Of a DNA stretch of 14,841 nt, positions 6,645 to 13,036 are shown in pieces. How positions within the stretch are numbered: the stretch's first letter is position 1; every line of letters starts with the position of its first letter. The notes beneath the pieces are model-generated. The model was not told where the DNA came from, did not search any database, and was given only the letters and a program-made list of their open reading frames with translations. The position numbers were made by a program, and so were the translations under genes. This DNA is from JAGUYA01 sp043802425 (lineage in GTDB: Bacteria; Omnitrophota; Gorgyraeia; Gygaellales; Profunditerraquicolaceae). The DNA is taken from the NCBI GenBank assembly GCA_043802425.1, contig JAZDLA010000030.1:1-14841 (forward strand). Direction: 5' to 3'.

Positions 6645-7577
6645 ATGATTTTGTTAATAAGCGGCTTACTCTTATTATTTGCCTTAATTATTCTGGCCGT
6701 TGTTTTTAAGATATTCTCTTTAGTGACTGAACGCTTAAACCAGATGCAGCAGTCCCTTCAGGAGGCGAACAAGATTATCGGGCAAAATTTAGGTAGCGCC
6801 ACCAATATATTCGGTAACGTAAAAGAACAATTAGGAAGACTGGAGTCAACCAACAGCCAGATACTAGAGGTAAGTAAGAATATATCCAGCCTCCAGGAGC
6901 TTTTACGCGCCCCGAAATTCAGGGGGCAGATGGGTGAGACGCTTCTGGAGAATTTGTTAGCGCAGGTCTTACCAAAGGAATTTTTCCAGATGCAATATAG
7001 GTTCAGGTCAGCCGATACCGTAGATGCGGTGATAAAACTGGGAGAGCGGCTTGTGCCGGTGGATGCAAAATTCACTTTAGAAAACTTTCAGAAGATGCTC
7101 GATACTCCAGGCGAAGAGGAAAAAATTATACACCGTAGGAAGTTCGTCCAGGATGTAAAGAACCGCATTGATGAGGTTGCCTCAAAATATATCCTGCCAC
7201 AGGAGAATACCTATGATTTTGCCCTGATGTATATCCCCGCTGAGAACGTATATTACGAGCTGATCATTAAGGAAGACCTTCTTTCCTATTGCGTATCTAA
7301 AAAAGTAATCCCGGTTTCGCCTAATACCTTCTATGCCTATTTACAGGTAATCTGCCTGGGTTTAAGGGGCCTAAAAGTCGAAGAAAACGCAAAAGGTATA
7401 CTGAAGAGTTTAGGCATGTTATCCGTCGAGATTAATAAGTTCAAAGACGATTTTGATACCCTGGGCGTACATCTTAGCAATGCCAGCACCAAATATACGG
7501 ATAGCCACAAGAGGCTGGAGAGATTTTCAGACCGCCTTAGCAATATCCAGGATAATAAAAAGATAGAAGCGAAGTAA
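6645..7577 (+). CDS. rmuC: RmuC-family protein, membrane-anchored, DNA recombination/nuclease-related
   Basis: RmuC limits recombination between short inverted repeats in E. coli and belongs to the PD-(D/E)XK nuclease superfamily; the exact activity is not settled. Residues 2-23 (ILLISGLLLLFALIILAVVF) form one N-terminal membrane anchor, about 25-85 look like coiled coil (QMQQSLQEANKI, LESTNSQILEVSKNISS), and about 87-280 are the RmuC domain, recognised by FRGQMGETLLENLLAQVLP, the catalytic-type RLVPVDAKFTLENF, FALMYIPAENVYYELI and SPNTFYAYLQVICLGL. At 310 residues it is shorter than E. coli RmuC (475), mostly by lacking the long coiled coil and tail, which is common in other phyla. AGGGG at 6633-6637 serves ATG 6645. 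It begins the run rmuC-DUF167-pgeF. Confidence 0.92.
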   Translation: MILLISGLLLLFALIILAVVFKIFSLVTERLNQMQQSLQEANKIIGQNLGSATNIFGNVKEQLGRLESTNSQILEVSKNISSLQELLRAPKFRGQMGETLLENLLAQVLPKEFFQMQYRFRSADTVDAVIKLGERLVPVDAKFTLENFQKMLDTPGEEEKIIHRRKFVQDVKNRIDEVASKYILPQENTYDFALMYIPAENVYYELIIKEDLLSYCVSKKVIPVSPNTFYAYLQVICLGLRGLKVEENAKGILKSLGMLSVEINKFKDDFDTLGVHLSNASTKYTDSHKRLERFSDRLSNIQDNKKIEAK

Positions 7578-7595
7578 TTTCCTTTCCCAAAAGAA

Positions 7596-7814
7596 GTGCT
7601 CTTGAATATCCGCGTTATACCTAAGGCAAGCAGGAATTTTATTAGGCAAGAAAATAATCGCTACAAAGTCTACCTTACCCGGCCTGCGCATGATGGCCTG
7701 GCCAATAAACAATTAATAGAATTATTAGCCAAGCACCTTAGCCTCAAGAAATACCAGATTAAGATTATTCATGGTGAAAAGTCTAGAGATAAGGTAGTGG
7801 AAATTGATGCCTAA
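7596..7814 (+). CDS. yggU: DUF167 / YggU family protein
   Basis: A 72-residue cytoplasmic protein of the widespread DUF167 (YggU) family, whose function is unknown. The family pattern is easy to see: IRVIPKASRN at the N-terminus, RYKVYLTRPAHDGLANKQLI in the middle (usual form: LTAPPVDGKANKAL) and IIHGEKSRDKVVEI at the end. The central PPVDG is changed to RPAHDG, a small departure. No ATG suits; GTG 7596 is the best start, with TTG 7602 an alternative placing AAGAAG (7591-7596) at better ribosome-site distance. The gene sits 18 bases after rmuC and overlaps the start of pgeF by 8 bases, so it is probably translated in one polycistronic mRNA. yggU often lies near yggT and pgeF-type genes in bacteria, and all three occur in this window. 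Confidence 0.88.
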   Translation: MLLNIRVIPKASRNFIRQENNRYKVYLTRPAHDGLANKQLIELLAKHLSLKKYQIKIIHGEKSRDKVVEIDA

Positions 7815-8559
7815 AGCCGCGCTACTAAAAAACGGGCAATATTATCGGTTCAATAATTTTCTTGACCCGGGCCTCATCTGTGCTTTTAGCTGTCGCGCCT
7901 TAGGGAATATGTCTTTGTGCTATGGCCAGACACAAGGCGTATTAGAGAACCGTAAACAGTTTTTAGGGGAATTAGGCGTTGATTATCGGGATTTAGTATG
8001 TGCTCATCAGGTCCATGGCAATGCGGTCTGCTATATACAAGAGTCCGATAAGGGTAAAGGGGCGCTAGTGTATGAGGGTTCCGTTGCCAATACGGATGCC
8101 CTGGTAACGGATAAAAAGGGCTTACCTTTAGCTATTTTTACGGCGGATTGCCTCTGTGTATTTTTGTATGATCCCGATAAGCCGGCTATCGGAGTAGTCC
8201 ATGCCGGATGGCGCAGCACTAAAGATAATATCGTCGCAGAAACAATAAAATTAATGCGGGGAGAGTTTAATACCGACCCCAAGGGCTTATACGCGGCCTT
8301 TGGCCCGGCCATCAGAAGCTGTTGTTTTGAGGTGGAGAAAGAAATTATAGATTTTTTCTCCGGGGGATTAATTCAAAGAGATAACCGGAGTTATCTAGAT
8401 TTGCCGGGAATCAATAAAAACCAGCTCTTAGATTCCGGGGTTAAAGGGGAGAATATCTCTGATTGCGGGATTTGCACTCTCTGCCGTAATGCCGATTTTT
8501 TTTCTTATCGTAAAGAAAAAAGCAGCTCTGGCAGGATGATGTCGGTGATGATGCTTTAG
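7807..8559 (+). CDS. pgeF: PgeF/YfiH-type multi-copper-like (laccase-fold) protein
   Basis: Member of the YfiH/LACC1 family. Known members have purine nucleoside phosphorylase and adenosine deaminase activity, and E. coli PgeF corrects misincorporated serine in peptidoglycan precursors; which applies here cannot be seen. The 250-residue length is normal. The zinc-site residues match in order and spacing: H67 in CAHQVHG, C115 in IFTADCLCVFLYD and H132 in VVHAGWRST (C to H distance 17, as in E. coli YfiH). Further marks are NTDALVTDKKGLPLA, AAFGPAIRSCCFEVEKEI and the C-terminal CGICTLCRNADFFSYRKE. ATG 7807 is preferred over the adjoining TTG 7804. It overlaps the end of the DUF167 gene by 8 bases and is followed after 3 bases by a small unknown gene, so it is mid-operon. 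Confidence 0.92.
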   Translation: MPKAALLKNGQYYRFNNFLDPGLICAFSCRALGNMSLCYGQTQGVLENRKQFLGELGVDYRDLVCAHQVHGNAVCYIQESDKGKGALVYEGSVANTDALVTDKKGLPLAIFTADCLCVFLYDPDKPAIGVVHAGWRSTKDNIVAETIKLMRGEFNTDPKGLYAAFGPAIRSCCFEVEKEIIDFFSGGLIQRDNRSYLDLPGINKNQLLDSGVKGENISDCGICTLCRNADFFSYRKEKSSSGRMMSVMML

Positions 8560-8562
8560 CCT

Positions 8563-8802
8563 ATGTATAAGTATTACCTGGAATTTATCTTAAATACCCT
8601 GCAGGATGTATCGCCAGAGATCTTGAAGAGCTCTTTTGTAGAATTCGGAGATAATTTAGAGATTTCAGAGGAGCCAGAGGATAGCGATATGAAGGGAAGA
8701 GATTTTAAGATACGCATATCTACCGATGAGCCCACGATTATATTTGATACCTGCGCGCAGCTTGGAAGGATAAGGTCAATAAAAATTGATGAGAAACATT
8801 AG
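8563..8802 (+). CDS. Small conserved-looking protein of unknown function
   Basis: I do not recognise this 79-residue protein. It is acidic in the middle (SEEPEDSDMKGRD) with a hydrophobic start (YYLEFILNTLQDV) and a C-terminal stretch, FKIRISTDEPTIIFDTCAQL followed by GRIRSIKIDEK, that looks like two beta strands around a helix, as in small ferredoxin-like regulatory folds; that is inference from pattern only. There is no signal peptide or membrane segment and one cysteine. It begins 3 bases after the pgeF stop with no clear ribosome site, so translation is probably coupled to pgeF, and it ends 15 bases before the flavodoxin gene. The tight placement in frame-compatible operon order, and lack of a competing frame, are the main reasons to call it real. 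Confidence 0.65.
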   Translation: MYKYYLEFILNTLQDVSPEILKSSFVEFGDNLEISEEPEDSDMKGRDFKIRISTDEPTIIFDTCAQLGRIRSIKIDEKH

Positions 8803-8817
8803 GAGGGAGGGATTAAT

Positions 8818-9294
8818 ATGGCAAAGGTATTAGTGATTTATCATTCCCATAGCGGCAATACCAAGAAGATGGCGGAGTTCGTTGCCGAAGGCGTCAAGAA
8901 GGAGAATCTAGAGACAACCGTAAAAGATATCCAGGATATAGCTGTGGATGAACTTTTAAAATATGAGGCCATAGTAGTAGGTTCGCCCACCTATTACGGA
9001 ACAATGGCCGCTGAGATTAAAAAGTTGTTAGATACTTCGGTAAAATTCCATGGCCGGCTTGACGGAAAAGTGGGGGCGGCGTTCTCTTCTTCTGCTAATG
9101 TGGGTGGTGGTAATGAGACTACGATTTTAGATATCTTGAACGCCATGCTCATTCATGGTATGATTATCCAAGGTGACCCCCAGGGAGATCATTACGGAGC
9201 TGTATCTATAGATGCCCCGGATGAGCGCGCCACCAAGCAATGTATAAGGTTAGGTTCAAGAGTTGCCAAGTTAGTTAAAAGACTCACAATTTAA
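8818..9294 (+). CDS. Flavodoxin-like / WrbA-like FMN protein
   Basis: A 158-residue flavodoxin-fold protein expected to bind FMN and act as an electron carrier or NAD(P)H:quinone reductase. The N-terminus has the phosphate-binding loop in VIYHSHSGNTKKMAEFVAEG; the two later flavin loops are visible as IVVGSPTYYGTMAAEIKKLLD and SSSANVGGGNETTILDILNAM, the latter typical of the WrbA / flavodoxin-2 group rather than short-chain flavodoxins. HGMIIQGDPQGDHYGAVSI follows, as in that group. Length is between flavodoxin and WrbA (about 200), lacking part of the WrbA insertion, so electron transfer is a safer call than quinone reductase. ATG 8818 has a very strong ribosome site, AGGAGGGAGG at about 8801-8810. 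The gene ends four bases before the palindromic repeat at 9298. Confidence 0.85.
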   Translation: MAKVLVIYHSHSGNTKKMAEFVAEGVKKENLETTVKDIQDIAVDELLKYEAIVVGSPTYYGTMAAEIKKLLDTSVKFHGRLDGKVGAAFSSSANVGGGNETTILDILNAMLIHGMIIQGDPQGDHYGAVSIDAPDERATKQCIRLGSRVAKLVKRLTI

Positions 9295-9297
9295 TTA

Positions 9298-9373
9298 AGG
9301 ACCGTTTCTTAGTCCAAAGCAAGAAGTGTCCCCTAAAGGGGACACTTCCCCGATTAGCAGGGGACCTGGTCCT
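9298..9373. repeat. 76-bp imperfect palindrome, two inverted copies of the 36-nt repeat
   Basis: The arms 9298-9333 and 9338-9373 are both 36 bases around the spacer TAAA. The inner 11 bases, GAAGTGTCCCC and GGGGACACTTC, pair perfectly and the outer ends AGGACC / GGTCCT pair as well, with a less matched middle. The right arm aligns over its whole 36-base length with the reverse complement of copy A at 5482-5517, sharing GGGACACTTCxCCGATT. No T run follows, so it is not a classic terminator. It fills the flavodoxin-cutA gap like a REP/BIME element and contains a false open start (GTG 9326) of the cutA frame. Confidence 0.75.
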
Positions 9374-9382
9374 AAGAAGAAA

Positions 9383-9694
9383 ATGTATGTAGTAGTTTTT
9401 GTGACCGCTAGCCATAAAAAAGAGGCAGATAATATAGCCCGGGCATTAATTAAGACCAAATTAGCTGCTTGCGTCAACATCATAGAGAGCGTGCATTCCT
9501 TATTTTGGTGGCAAGGCAAGGTGGATAGCGCTAAAGAGGTACTTCTTGTGATTAAAACCAGGAAGGCCCTAATGCCTAAGTTGATAAAAAAGGTAAAGTC
9601 ACTGCATAGTTATGATGTCCCGGAAATTATCGCTCTTCCTATCGTTGCCGGTAATAAGGAATATCTTAAGTGGCTAAATGATTCTACAAAGTGA
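9383..9694 (+). CDS. cutA: CutA-type divalent ion tolerance protein
   Basis: CutA proteins are small, very stable trimers with a ferredoxin-like fold related to PII. They have been linked to copper/divalent metal tolerance, though the true role is debated. The 103 residues contain the family core CVNIIESVHSLFWWQGKV, EVLLVIKTR and LHSYDVPEIIALPIVAGNKEYLKWL, matching E. coli CutA along nearly its full length. The frame is open upstream to GTG 9326, but that extra part is made of the palindromic repeat and reads as a low-complexity SPKGDTSPISRGPGPKKK, so ATG 9383 is the correct start; only weak AAGAAG precedes it. The last 17 bases overlap the following ccdA-like gene, which suggests coupled translation. 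A metal link with the adjacent thiol-redox genes is possible but is only inferred. Confidence 0.93.
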   Translation: MYVVVFVTASHKKEADNIARALIKTKLAACVNIIESVHSLFWWQGKVDSAKEVLLVIKTRKALMPKLIKKVKSLHSYDVPEIIALPIVAGNKEYLKWLNDSTK

Positions 9695-10352
9695 TCCCTT
9701 AAGCTTTATAGGTGTTTTTTTAGGCGGGCTGGTAGTGAGTTTTTCGCCGTGCGTGTATCCTTTGGTTGCGGTAACTCTGGGTTTTATCGGAGTGGAAGCG
9801 GGTTCCTCGCGCCTTAAGGGATTCATCTTAAGCCTAGTTTATGTATCGGGCATTGCGATTACCTACTCCATTTTAGGGCTGATCGCTTCGCTTGGTGGAA
9901 GGTTATTCGGTCAGATTTCCAGCCATCCTCTTTCTTTCCTGGTTGTAGGCAACGCCTGTATCATCGCCGGATTATCTTTTTTCGGTGTTATCAATATAAA
10001 TTTTTTCGGGATACATCTACAGAATAAAGTGAAGGCAACCGGCGGAGTTTTCTCTGTGTTTATAATGGGCCTTATTTCGGGATTAGTTGTCGGCCCCTGC
10101 ACTGCCCCGGTTTTAGGTACAATATTGTTCTATGTTGCCACCAAGCAAAATATATTTTACGGTATCAGTCTTTTGTTAACCTTTGCCTACGGTATGGGTT
10201 TCTTATTAATTTTAGTGGGGACCTTTAGCTCCATTCTCGTCAATATGCCTAAGTCCGGAATTTGGCTTCTGCGCCTGAAGAGACTCTCTGGTTTTATTTT
10301 ATTAGGAATAGGCGAATACTTTCTGATTAAAGCGGGGAGGGCAATGTGGTAA
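9678..10352 (+). CDS. ccdA: CcdA / DsbD-type membrane thiol:disulfide transporter
   Basis: Carries reducing power from cytoplasmic thioredoxin across the inner membrane to thiol proteins in the envelope. Of 224 residues nearly all lie in about six membrane helices. The two redox cysteines are in the expected motifs: C25 in VSFSPCVYPLVAVTLGF and C141 in GLVVGPCTAPVLGTILFY, the second written as in the DsbD beta domain. There is no N- or C-terminal thioredoxin domain, so it is the short CcdA-like form. ATG 9678 starts inside the last codons of cutA, and its own end overlaps the start of the TlpA-like gene. A membrane reductant exporter directly before a periplasmic thioredoxin is a typical donor-acceptor pair, used for cytochrome c maturation or oxidative repair; no cytochrome gene is in view, so the final target is open. 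Confidence 0.92.
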   Translation: MILQSDPLSFIGVFLGGLVVSFSPCVYPLVAVTLGFIGVEAGSSRLKGFILSLVYVSGIAITYSILGLIASLGGRLFGQISSHPLSFLVVGNACIIAGLSFFGVININFFGIHLQNKVKATGGVFSVFIMGLISGLVVGPCTAPVLGTILFYVATKQNIFYGISLLLTFAYGMGFLLILVGTFSSILVNMPKSGIWLLRLKRLSGFILLGIGEYFLIKAGRAMW

Positions 10353-10834
10353 AAAAGATTTTCCTTATTGCCCTATTTTTAATATTTGCGCAAAACTTTT
10401 TATTTGCCGCTGCTCCTGCCTTAGAGAATAAAAGCGGAGAATCGGCTATTGACTTTACCCTTTTAGACTTAAATAGCAAGGCAGTTTCCCTTTCCGATTT
10501 TAAAGGTAAGCCCAGGATATTATTTTTCTGGACAACCTGGTGCCCTTACTGTCGGGGAGAGCTGAAACAATTAAACGCGCTACAGGCAGAATTGGCTAAA
10601 AGCAATACTGAAGTTTTAGCTATAAATATAGAAGAGCCCGCGGAAAAAGTACGCAGGTTCATGGAAAATAATCCCTTCTATTACAGGGTGCTTTTAGATA
10701 CGGATGCTGCAGTGAGTGCGGACTACGCCGTTATGGGGGTGCCTACCTATGTCTTCATCGATAAAGAGGAGCATATTGCTGCTACTAGCCATTATTTCTC
10801 GCCCAGTAAGTATAAGAATATAGTCTCGCAGTGA
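10346..10834 (+). CDS. Secreted TlpA/ResA-like thioredoxin
   Basis: A 162-residue exported thioredoxin of the AhpC-TSA/TlpA-ResA group. Residues 1-22 form a signal peptide (KK followed by IFLIALFLIFAQNFLFAAA, likely cut near Ala21-Ala23); no lipobox cysteine, so a soluble periplasmic protein. The active site is WTTWCPYCRGELKQLN with C66 and C69 (CPYC), preceded by SLSDFKGKPRILFFWTTW, and the cis-proline loop is GVPTYVFIDKE. It should take electrons from the CcdA-like protein encoded just before it and reduce disulfides outside the cytoplasm. The start is GTG 10346, chosen because GGGAGG (10335-10340) stands five bases before it; an ATG at 10344 in another frame stops after two codons. It overlaps the ccdA stop by 7 bases. 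The specific client protein cannot be told from sequence. Confidence 0.92.
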   Translation: MVKKIFLIALFLIFAQNFLFAAAPALENKSGESAIDFTLLDLNSKAVSLSDFKGKPRILFFWTTWCPYCRGELKQLNALQAELAKSNTEVLAINIEEPAEKVRRFMENNPFYYRVLLDTDAAVSADYAVMGVPTYVFIDKEEHIAATSHYFSPSKYKNIVSQ

Positions 10835-10848
10835 TCTTTATTCCTTAA

Positions 10849-11475
10849 GTGGACAAAAAAATAGATAACCTGATTAAGGGCTGGCAGAAAAGAAATATTA
10901 CCGGCATTTATTGCGAGAATAAAGACCGGGCAACGGATAGAATATTAGAAATCATACCTGTAGTCAGCAGCGTCGGTATTTCCGGATCGGTAACTTTAGA
11001 TGCGCTGGGTATAGTCGGGCGTCTAGAAGGCCGCGCTAACCCGGTATTTAATCAATATAAGACCGGGCTCACCAGAGAAGAAAGTTTAGAGATAAGAAGG
11101 CAGGGGGTGGGGGCAGATTATTATCTAGCCAGCGCCAATGCCATTTCAGAAAAAGGGGAGCTGGTATTTTTTAGCGGATACGGTAACCGTACCGCAGGTA
11201 TTTCTTATGCCAAGAATCTTATTATAGTCGCGGGGGTTAATAAAATTACTCCGAATATTCAGGAGGCCCTGAAGCGGGCGAGGGAATATGTCACTCCCCT
11301 TAATTGTAAGCGCCTCCAATGGAGTAGCCCCTGTTTTAAAGACGGCATCTGCCGCCAGGAAATCTGCTTTTTCCCCGAATATAAAAGGATGTGCTGCCAG
11401 GTTTTGATTATTGAAGCAGAAGTCACGCCGAATAGATTGAAGGTAGTTTTAGTAGGAGAGAATTTAGGATTTTAG
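10849..11475 (+). CDS. LUD-domain (DUF162, LutC-like) protein
   Basis: A 208-residue single LUD-domain protein, the fold of LutC/YkgG and part of LutB, which take part in lactate oxidation; free-standing members in anaerobes are usually annotated 'lactate utilization protein' with no proven reaction. Family marks are VSSVGISGSVTLDALGIVGRL, GADYYLASANAISEKGELVFF, GNRTAGISYAKNLIIVAGVNK and AREYVTPLNCKRL. The C-terminal part has five closely spaced cysteines after that (SSPCFKDGICRQEIC and RMCCQV), a pattern like the TPCxxTGxC...C tail common in this subfamily and suggesting metal binding. No lutA or lutB partner lies in the window. GTG 10849 follows the TlpA-like stop by 14 bases with little ribosome site. 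The gene ends an apparent operon; structured intergenic DNA follows. A lactate role here is uncertain. Confidence 0.8.
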   Translation: MDKKIDNLIKGWQKRNITGIYCENKDRATDRILEIIPVVSSVGISGSVTLDALGIVGRLEGRANPVFNQYKTGLTREESLEIRRQGVGADYYLASANAISEKGELVFFSGYGNRTAGISYAKNLIIVAGVNKITPNIQEALKRAREYVTPLNCKRLQWSSPCFKDGICRQEICFFPEYKRMCCQVLIIEAEVTPNRLKVVLVGENLGF

Positions 11476-11500
11476 GGTTTTGCTTACGCGCACTGAATTT

Positions 11501-11589
11501 TTAGCGGGTGGCTTAGGCTGATTTCCCTGCCTGCCGGCAGGCAGGGAGTGGAGCGTTCCCGTGAGAAACAGGCCAAGGCAGCCCGCTAA
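11501..11589. repeat. Structured intergenic block with long imperfect dyad and perfect inner palindrome
   Basis: TTAGCGGG (11501-11508) pairs exactly with CCCGCTAA (11582-11589). Inside, GGCTTAGGCTG (11510-11520) pairs with CAGGCCAAGGC (11569-11579) at 8 of 11 positions. At the top, 11525-11546 is a perfect 22-base palindrome centred on GCCGGC. The ends are followed by AACAATAATT, not a T run, so it is not a simple terminator. It fills most of the 134-base gap between the LUD gene and yggT and is more G+C-rich than its flanks. It could be a mobile REP-like repeat, or a structured leader RNA of yggT. I recognise no known riboswitch core in it. Confidence 0.6.
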
Positions 11590-11609
11590 CAATAATTGAG
11601 GAGGAAAAG

Positions 11610-11912
11610 ATGTTCATATTTTCTAATCTTTTAATCGCCATAGCAAAAATCTTAGATATCCTGCTGACTATCTCCTATTGGTTGATACTGGTGCGCGCCT
11701 TAATCAGCTGGGTGAACCCCGATCCCCTTAACCCCGTCGTACAGTTTTTATATAAAACTACCGAACCCATACTTGATCCCATAAGAAGGGTTCTGCCTAT
11801 GGGATTACGGTTTGGGATAGATATTTCTCCGATCATCGCCTTTTTGGCAATACTATTCTTAAAGTCGTTTTTGGTAAAGACATTAATAGATTTAGCTATA
11901 AAATTCAGGTAA
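11610..11912 (+). CDS. yggT: YggT family membrane protein
   Basis: A 100-residue inner-membrane protein of the YggT family (related to Ycf19 and YlmG), with roles reported in ion homeostasis, cell division gene clusters and, in plastids, nucleoid or thylakoid organisation; the molecular job is unclear. Two hydrophobic regions are present: about residues 5-33 (LLIAIAKILDILLTISYWLI and beyond) and about 72-95 (ISPIIAFLAILFLKSFLV). Between them is the diagnostic loop RALISWVNPDPLNPVVQFLY followed by KTTEPILDPIRRVLP. The length is complete for a single-repeat member. GAGGAGG at about 11598-11604 is a strong ribosome site for ATG 11610. Its TAA shares bases with the next ATG (TAATG), so the two genes are co-translated, although no functional connection to methionine synthesis is known. 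Confidence 0.92.
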   Translation: MFIFSNLLIAIAKILDILLTISYWLILVRALISWVNPDPLNPVVQFLYKTTEPILDPIRRVLPMGLRFGIDISPIIAFLAILFLKSFLVKTLIDLAIKFR

Positions 11913-12955
11913 TGACTATGCAGAGTTTAAGGGGTCTGGTTACAGGTATAGGTAGCCTCCCGCATCAGGATCCAGATAAGGCAATAGACCTGGTGTTTAA
12001 ATATGCGCCGAACATCCCTTTCTGGCCGCAACTGCCTAAACGGGATATCCGCGAGGGAATGCTTGCGCAATTCAGCGAAAACCTGCCCTGCTTAAAAGTA
12101 GCGCGCGAAGGCCTCTTTTTTTCTACTCTGGGAGACAAGGAGAAAGAATTAGAGGCCTTCTATGAGCGCGTAATTGCCAATGACGTAGATTATTTTAAAA
12201 TCAGCCAGGATTTTGCCTTAGGATTATACAGATTTTATCAAAGGTTGGAACAAGCTGATTCCAAGACAATCGAATTTATTAAATGCCATATTACCGGGCC
12301 GTTTACCTTTGCTGCCAGTATAAAGGATGAACAGACAAGAGCGCTTTTACACGATCCGGTTTTTATGCAGGTAATTTTAAAGGGCCTTACTATGAAGGCG
12401 CTCTGGCAGATAAAATTCTTTAAGAAATTTGGCAAGAAAATCATTATGTTTGTGGATGAACCTTACTTAAGCTGTTTCGGCTCTGCCTATACATCCATAA
12501 ACAGGGAAGATGTTATCAGGCAACTGGGGGAGCTAACTCTAGCGGTAAAATCAGAGGATGTTCTATTAGGGGTACATTGCTGTGGCAATACTGATTGGTC
12601 GATATTCACGGATACCAAGACGTTGGATATCATTAATTTTGACGCCTTTGGTTTTTTGGACAAGCTGGTTCTCTATGCGGCTAATCTGAAGGATTTTCTT
12701 AATAGGGGCGGTATCCTCTGCTGGGGCATAGTGCCGACACAGGAGTTGACGGACAAAGAGACGGCCGGTGTACTGATAAAGAAGATTAATGAAGGGATAG
12801 ACATATTGACTAAGAAAGGCCTAGATAGGGATTTATTATTAGATAGGCTCCTCTTAAGCCCCAGTTGTGGCCTGGGTACCTTAGATATCCAAAAGACCGA
12901 GAAGATATTTAAACTGCTTATGGAGATATCCCTTTCTATACGCAAAAACCCCTAA
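11912..12955 (+). CDS. MetE-like core methionine synthase (UROD/MetE fold)
   Basis: A 347-residue protein corresponding to the C-terminal catalytic barrel of cobalamin-independent methionine synthase, without the N-terminal folate half. Such short 'core' enzymes in anaerobes and archaea are thought or shown to transfer methyl groups from a methyl-corrinoid to homocysteine. The start GLVTGIGSLPHQDPDKAI, the barrel strands CHITGPFTFAASI and IIMFVDEPYLS, and the zinc ligands H222 and C224 in GVHCCGN and C319 in LSPSCGLG agree with that family (the MetE zinc pattern is HxC...C). The HxC here has a third cysteine in its middle (HCC). ILCWGIVPTQ precedes the last ligand. ATG 11912 overlaps the yggT stop. 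The methyl donor is not visible in the window; an alternative is a corrinoid:thiol methyltransferase with another acceptor. No ribosome site is needed if coupled. Confidence 0.82.
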   Translation: MTMQSLRGLVTGIGSLPHQDPDKAIDLVFKYAPNIPFWPQLPKRDIREGMLAQFSENLPCLKVAREGLFFSTLGDKEKELEAFYERVIANDVDYFKISQDFALGLYRFYQRLEQADSKTIEFIKCHITGPFTFAASIKDEQTRALLHDPVFMQVILKGLTMKALWQIKFFKKFGKKIIMFVDEPYLSCFGSAYTSINREDVIRQLGELTLAVKSEDVLLGVHCCGNTDWSIFTDTKTLDIINFDAFGFLDKLVLYAANLKDFLNRGGILCWGIVPTQELTDKETAGVLIKKINEGIDILTKKGLDRDLLLDRLLLSPSCGLGTLDIQKTEKIFKLLMEISLSIRKNP

Positions 12956-12966
12956 AAATAAATTGT

Positions 12967-12995
12967 TTGACAAGTGCGGCTAAAAATTATATTAT
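12967..12995 (+). promoter_or_regulatory. Consensus sigma70 promoter of the 2-oxoacid oxidoreductase operon
   Basis: TTGACA (12967-12972), a perfect -35, and TATTAT (12990-12995) are separated by exactly 17 bases. Transcription should begin near 13002, giving a leader of about 35 bases that holds a T-rich run and then the ribosome site AAGGAGTAAGGA (13019-13030) before ATG 13037. No hairpin or operator-like dyad is evident, so strong constitutive expression is the simplest reading. Confidence 0.85.
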
Positions 12996-13036
12996 AGAGA
13001 AGTCTTTTTTTCTCATCTAAGGAGTAAGGAAACTCA

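Noticed and set aside
6758..7075. Minus-strand open frame inside rmuC, and similar minus-strand frames elsewhere.
   Set aside because: They mirror strongly supported + strand genes, have no ribosome sites and no recognisable domains.
9323..9348. Rho-independent terminator after the flavodoxin gene.
   Set aside because: The stem is good but is followed by GATTAGCAGGGG, not a T run; better explained by the repeat.
9326..9382. N-terminal extension of CutA from GTG 9326.
   Set aside because: The extension is translated repeat DNA and has no homology to CutA; ATG 9383 gives the normal length.
11525..11546. Cobalamin, SAM or SRP-type RNA at the palindrome before yggT.
   Set aside because: None of their conserved sequence cores can be found; only generic pairing is present.
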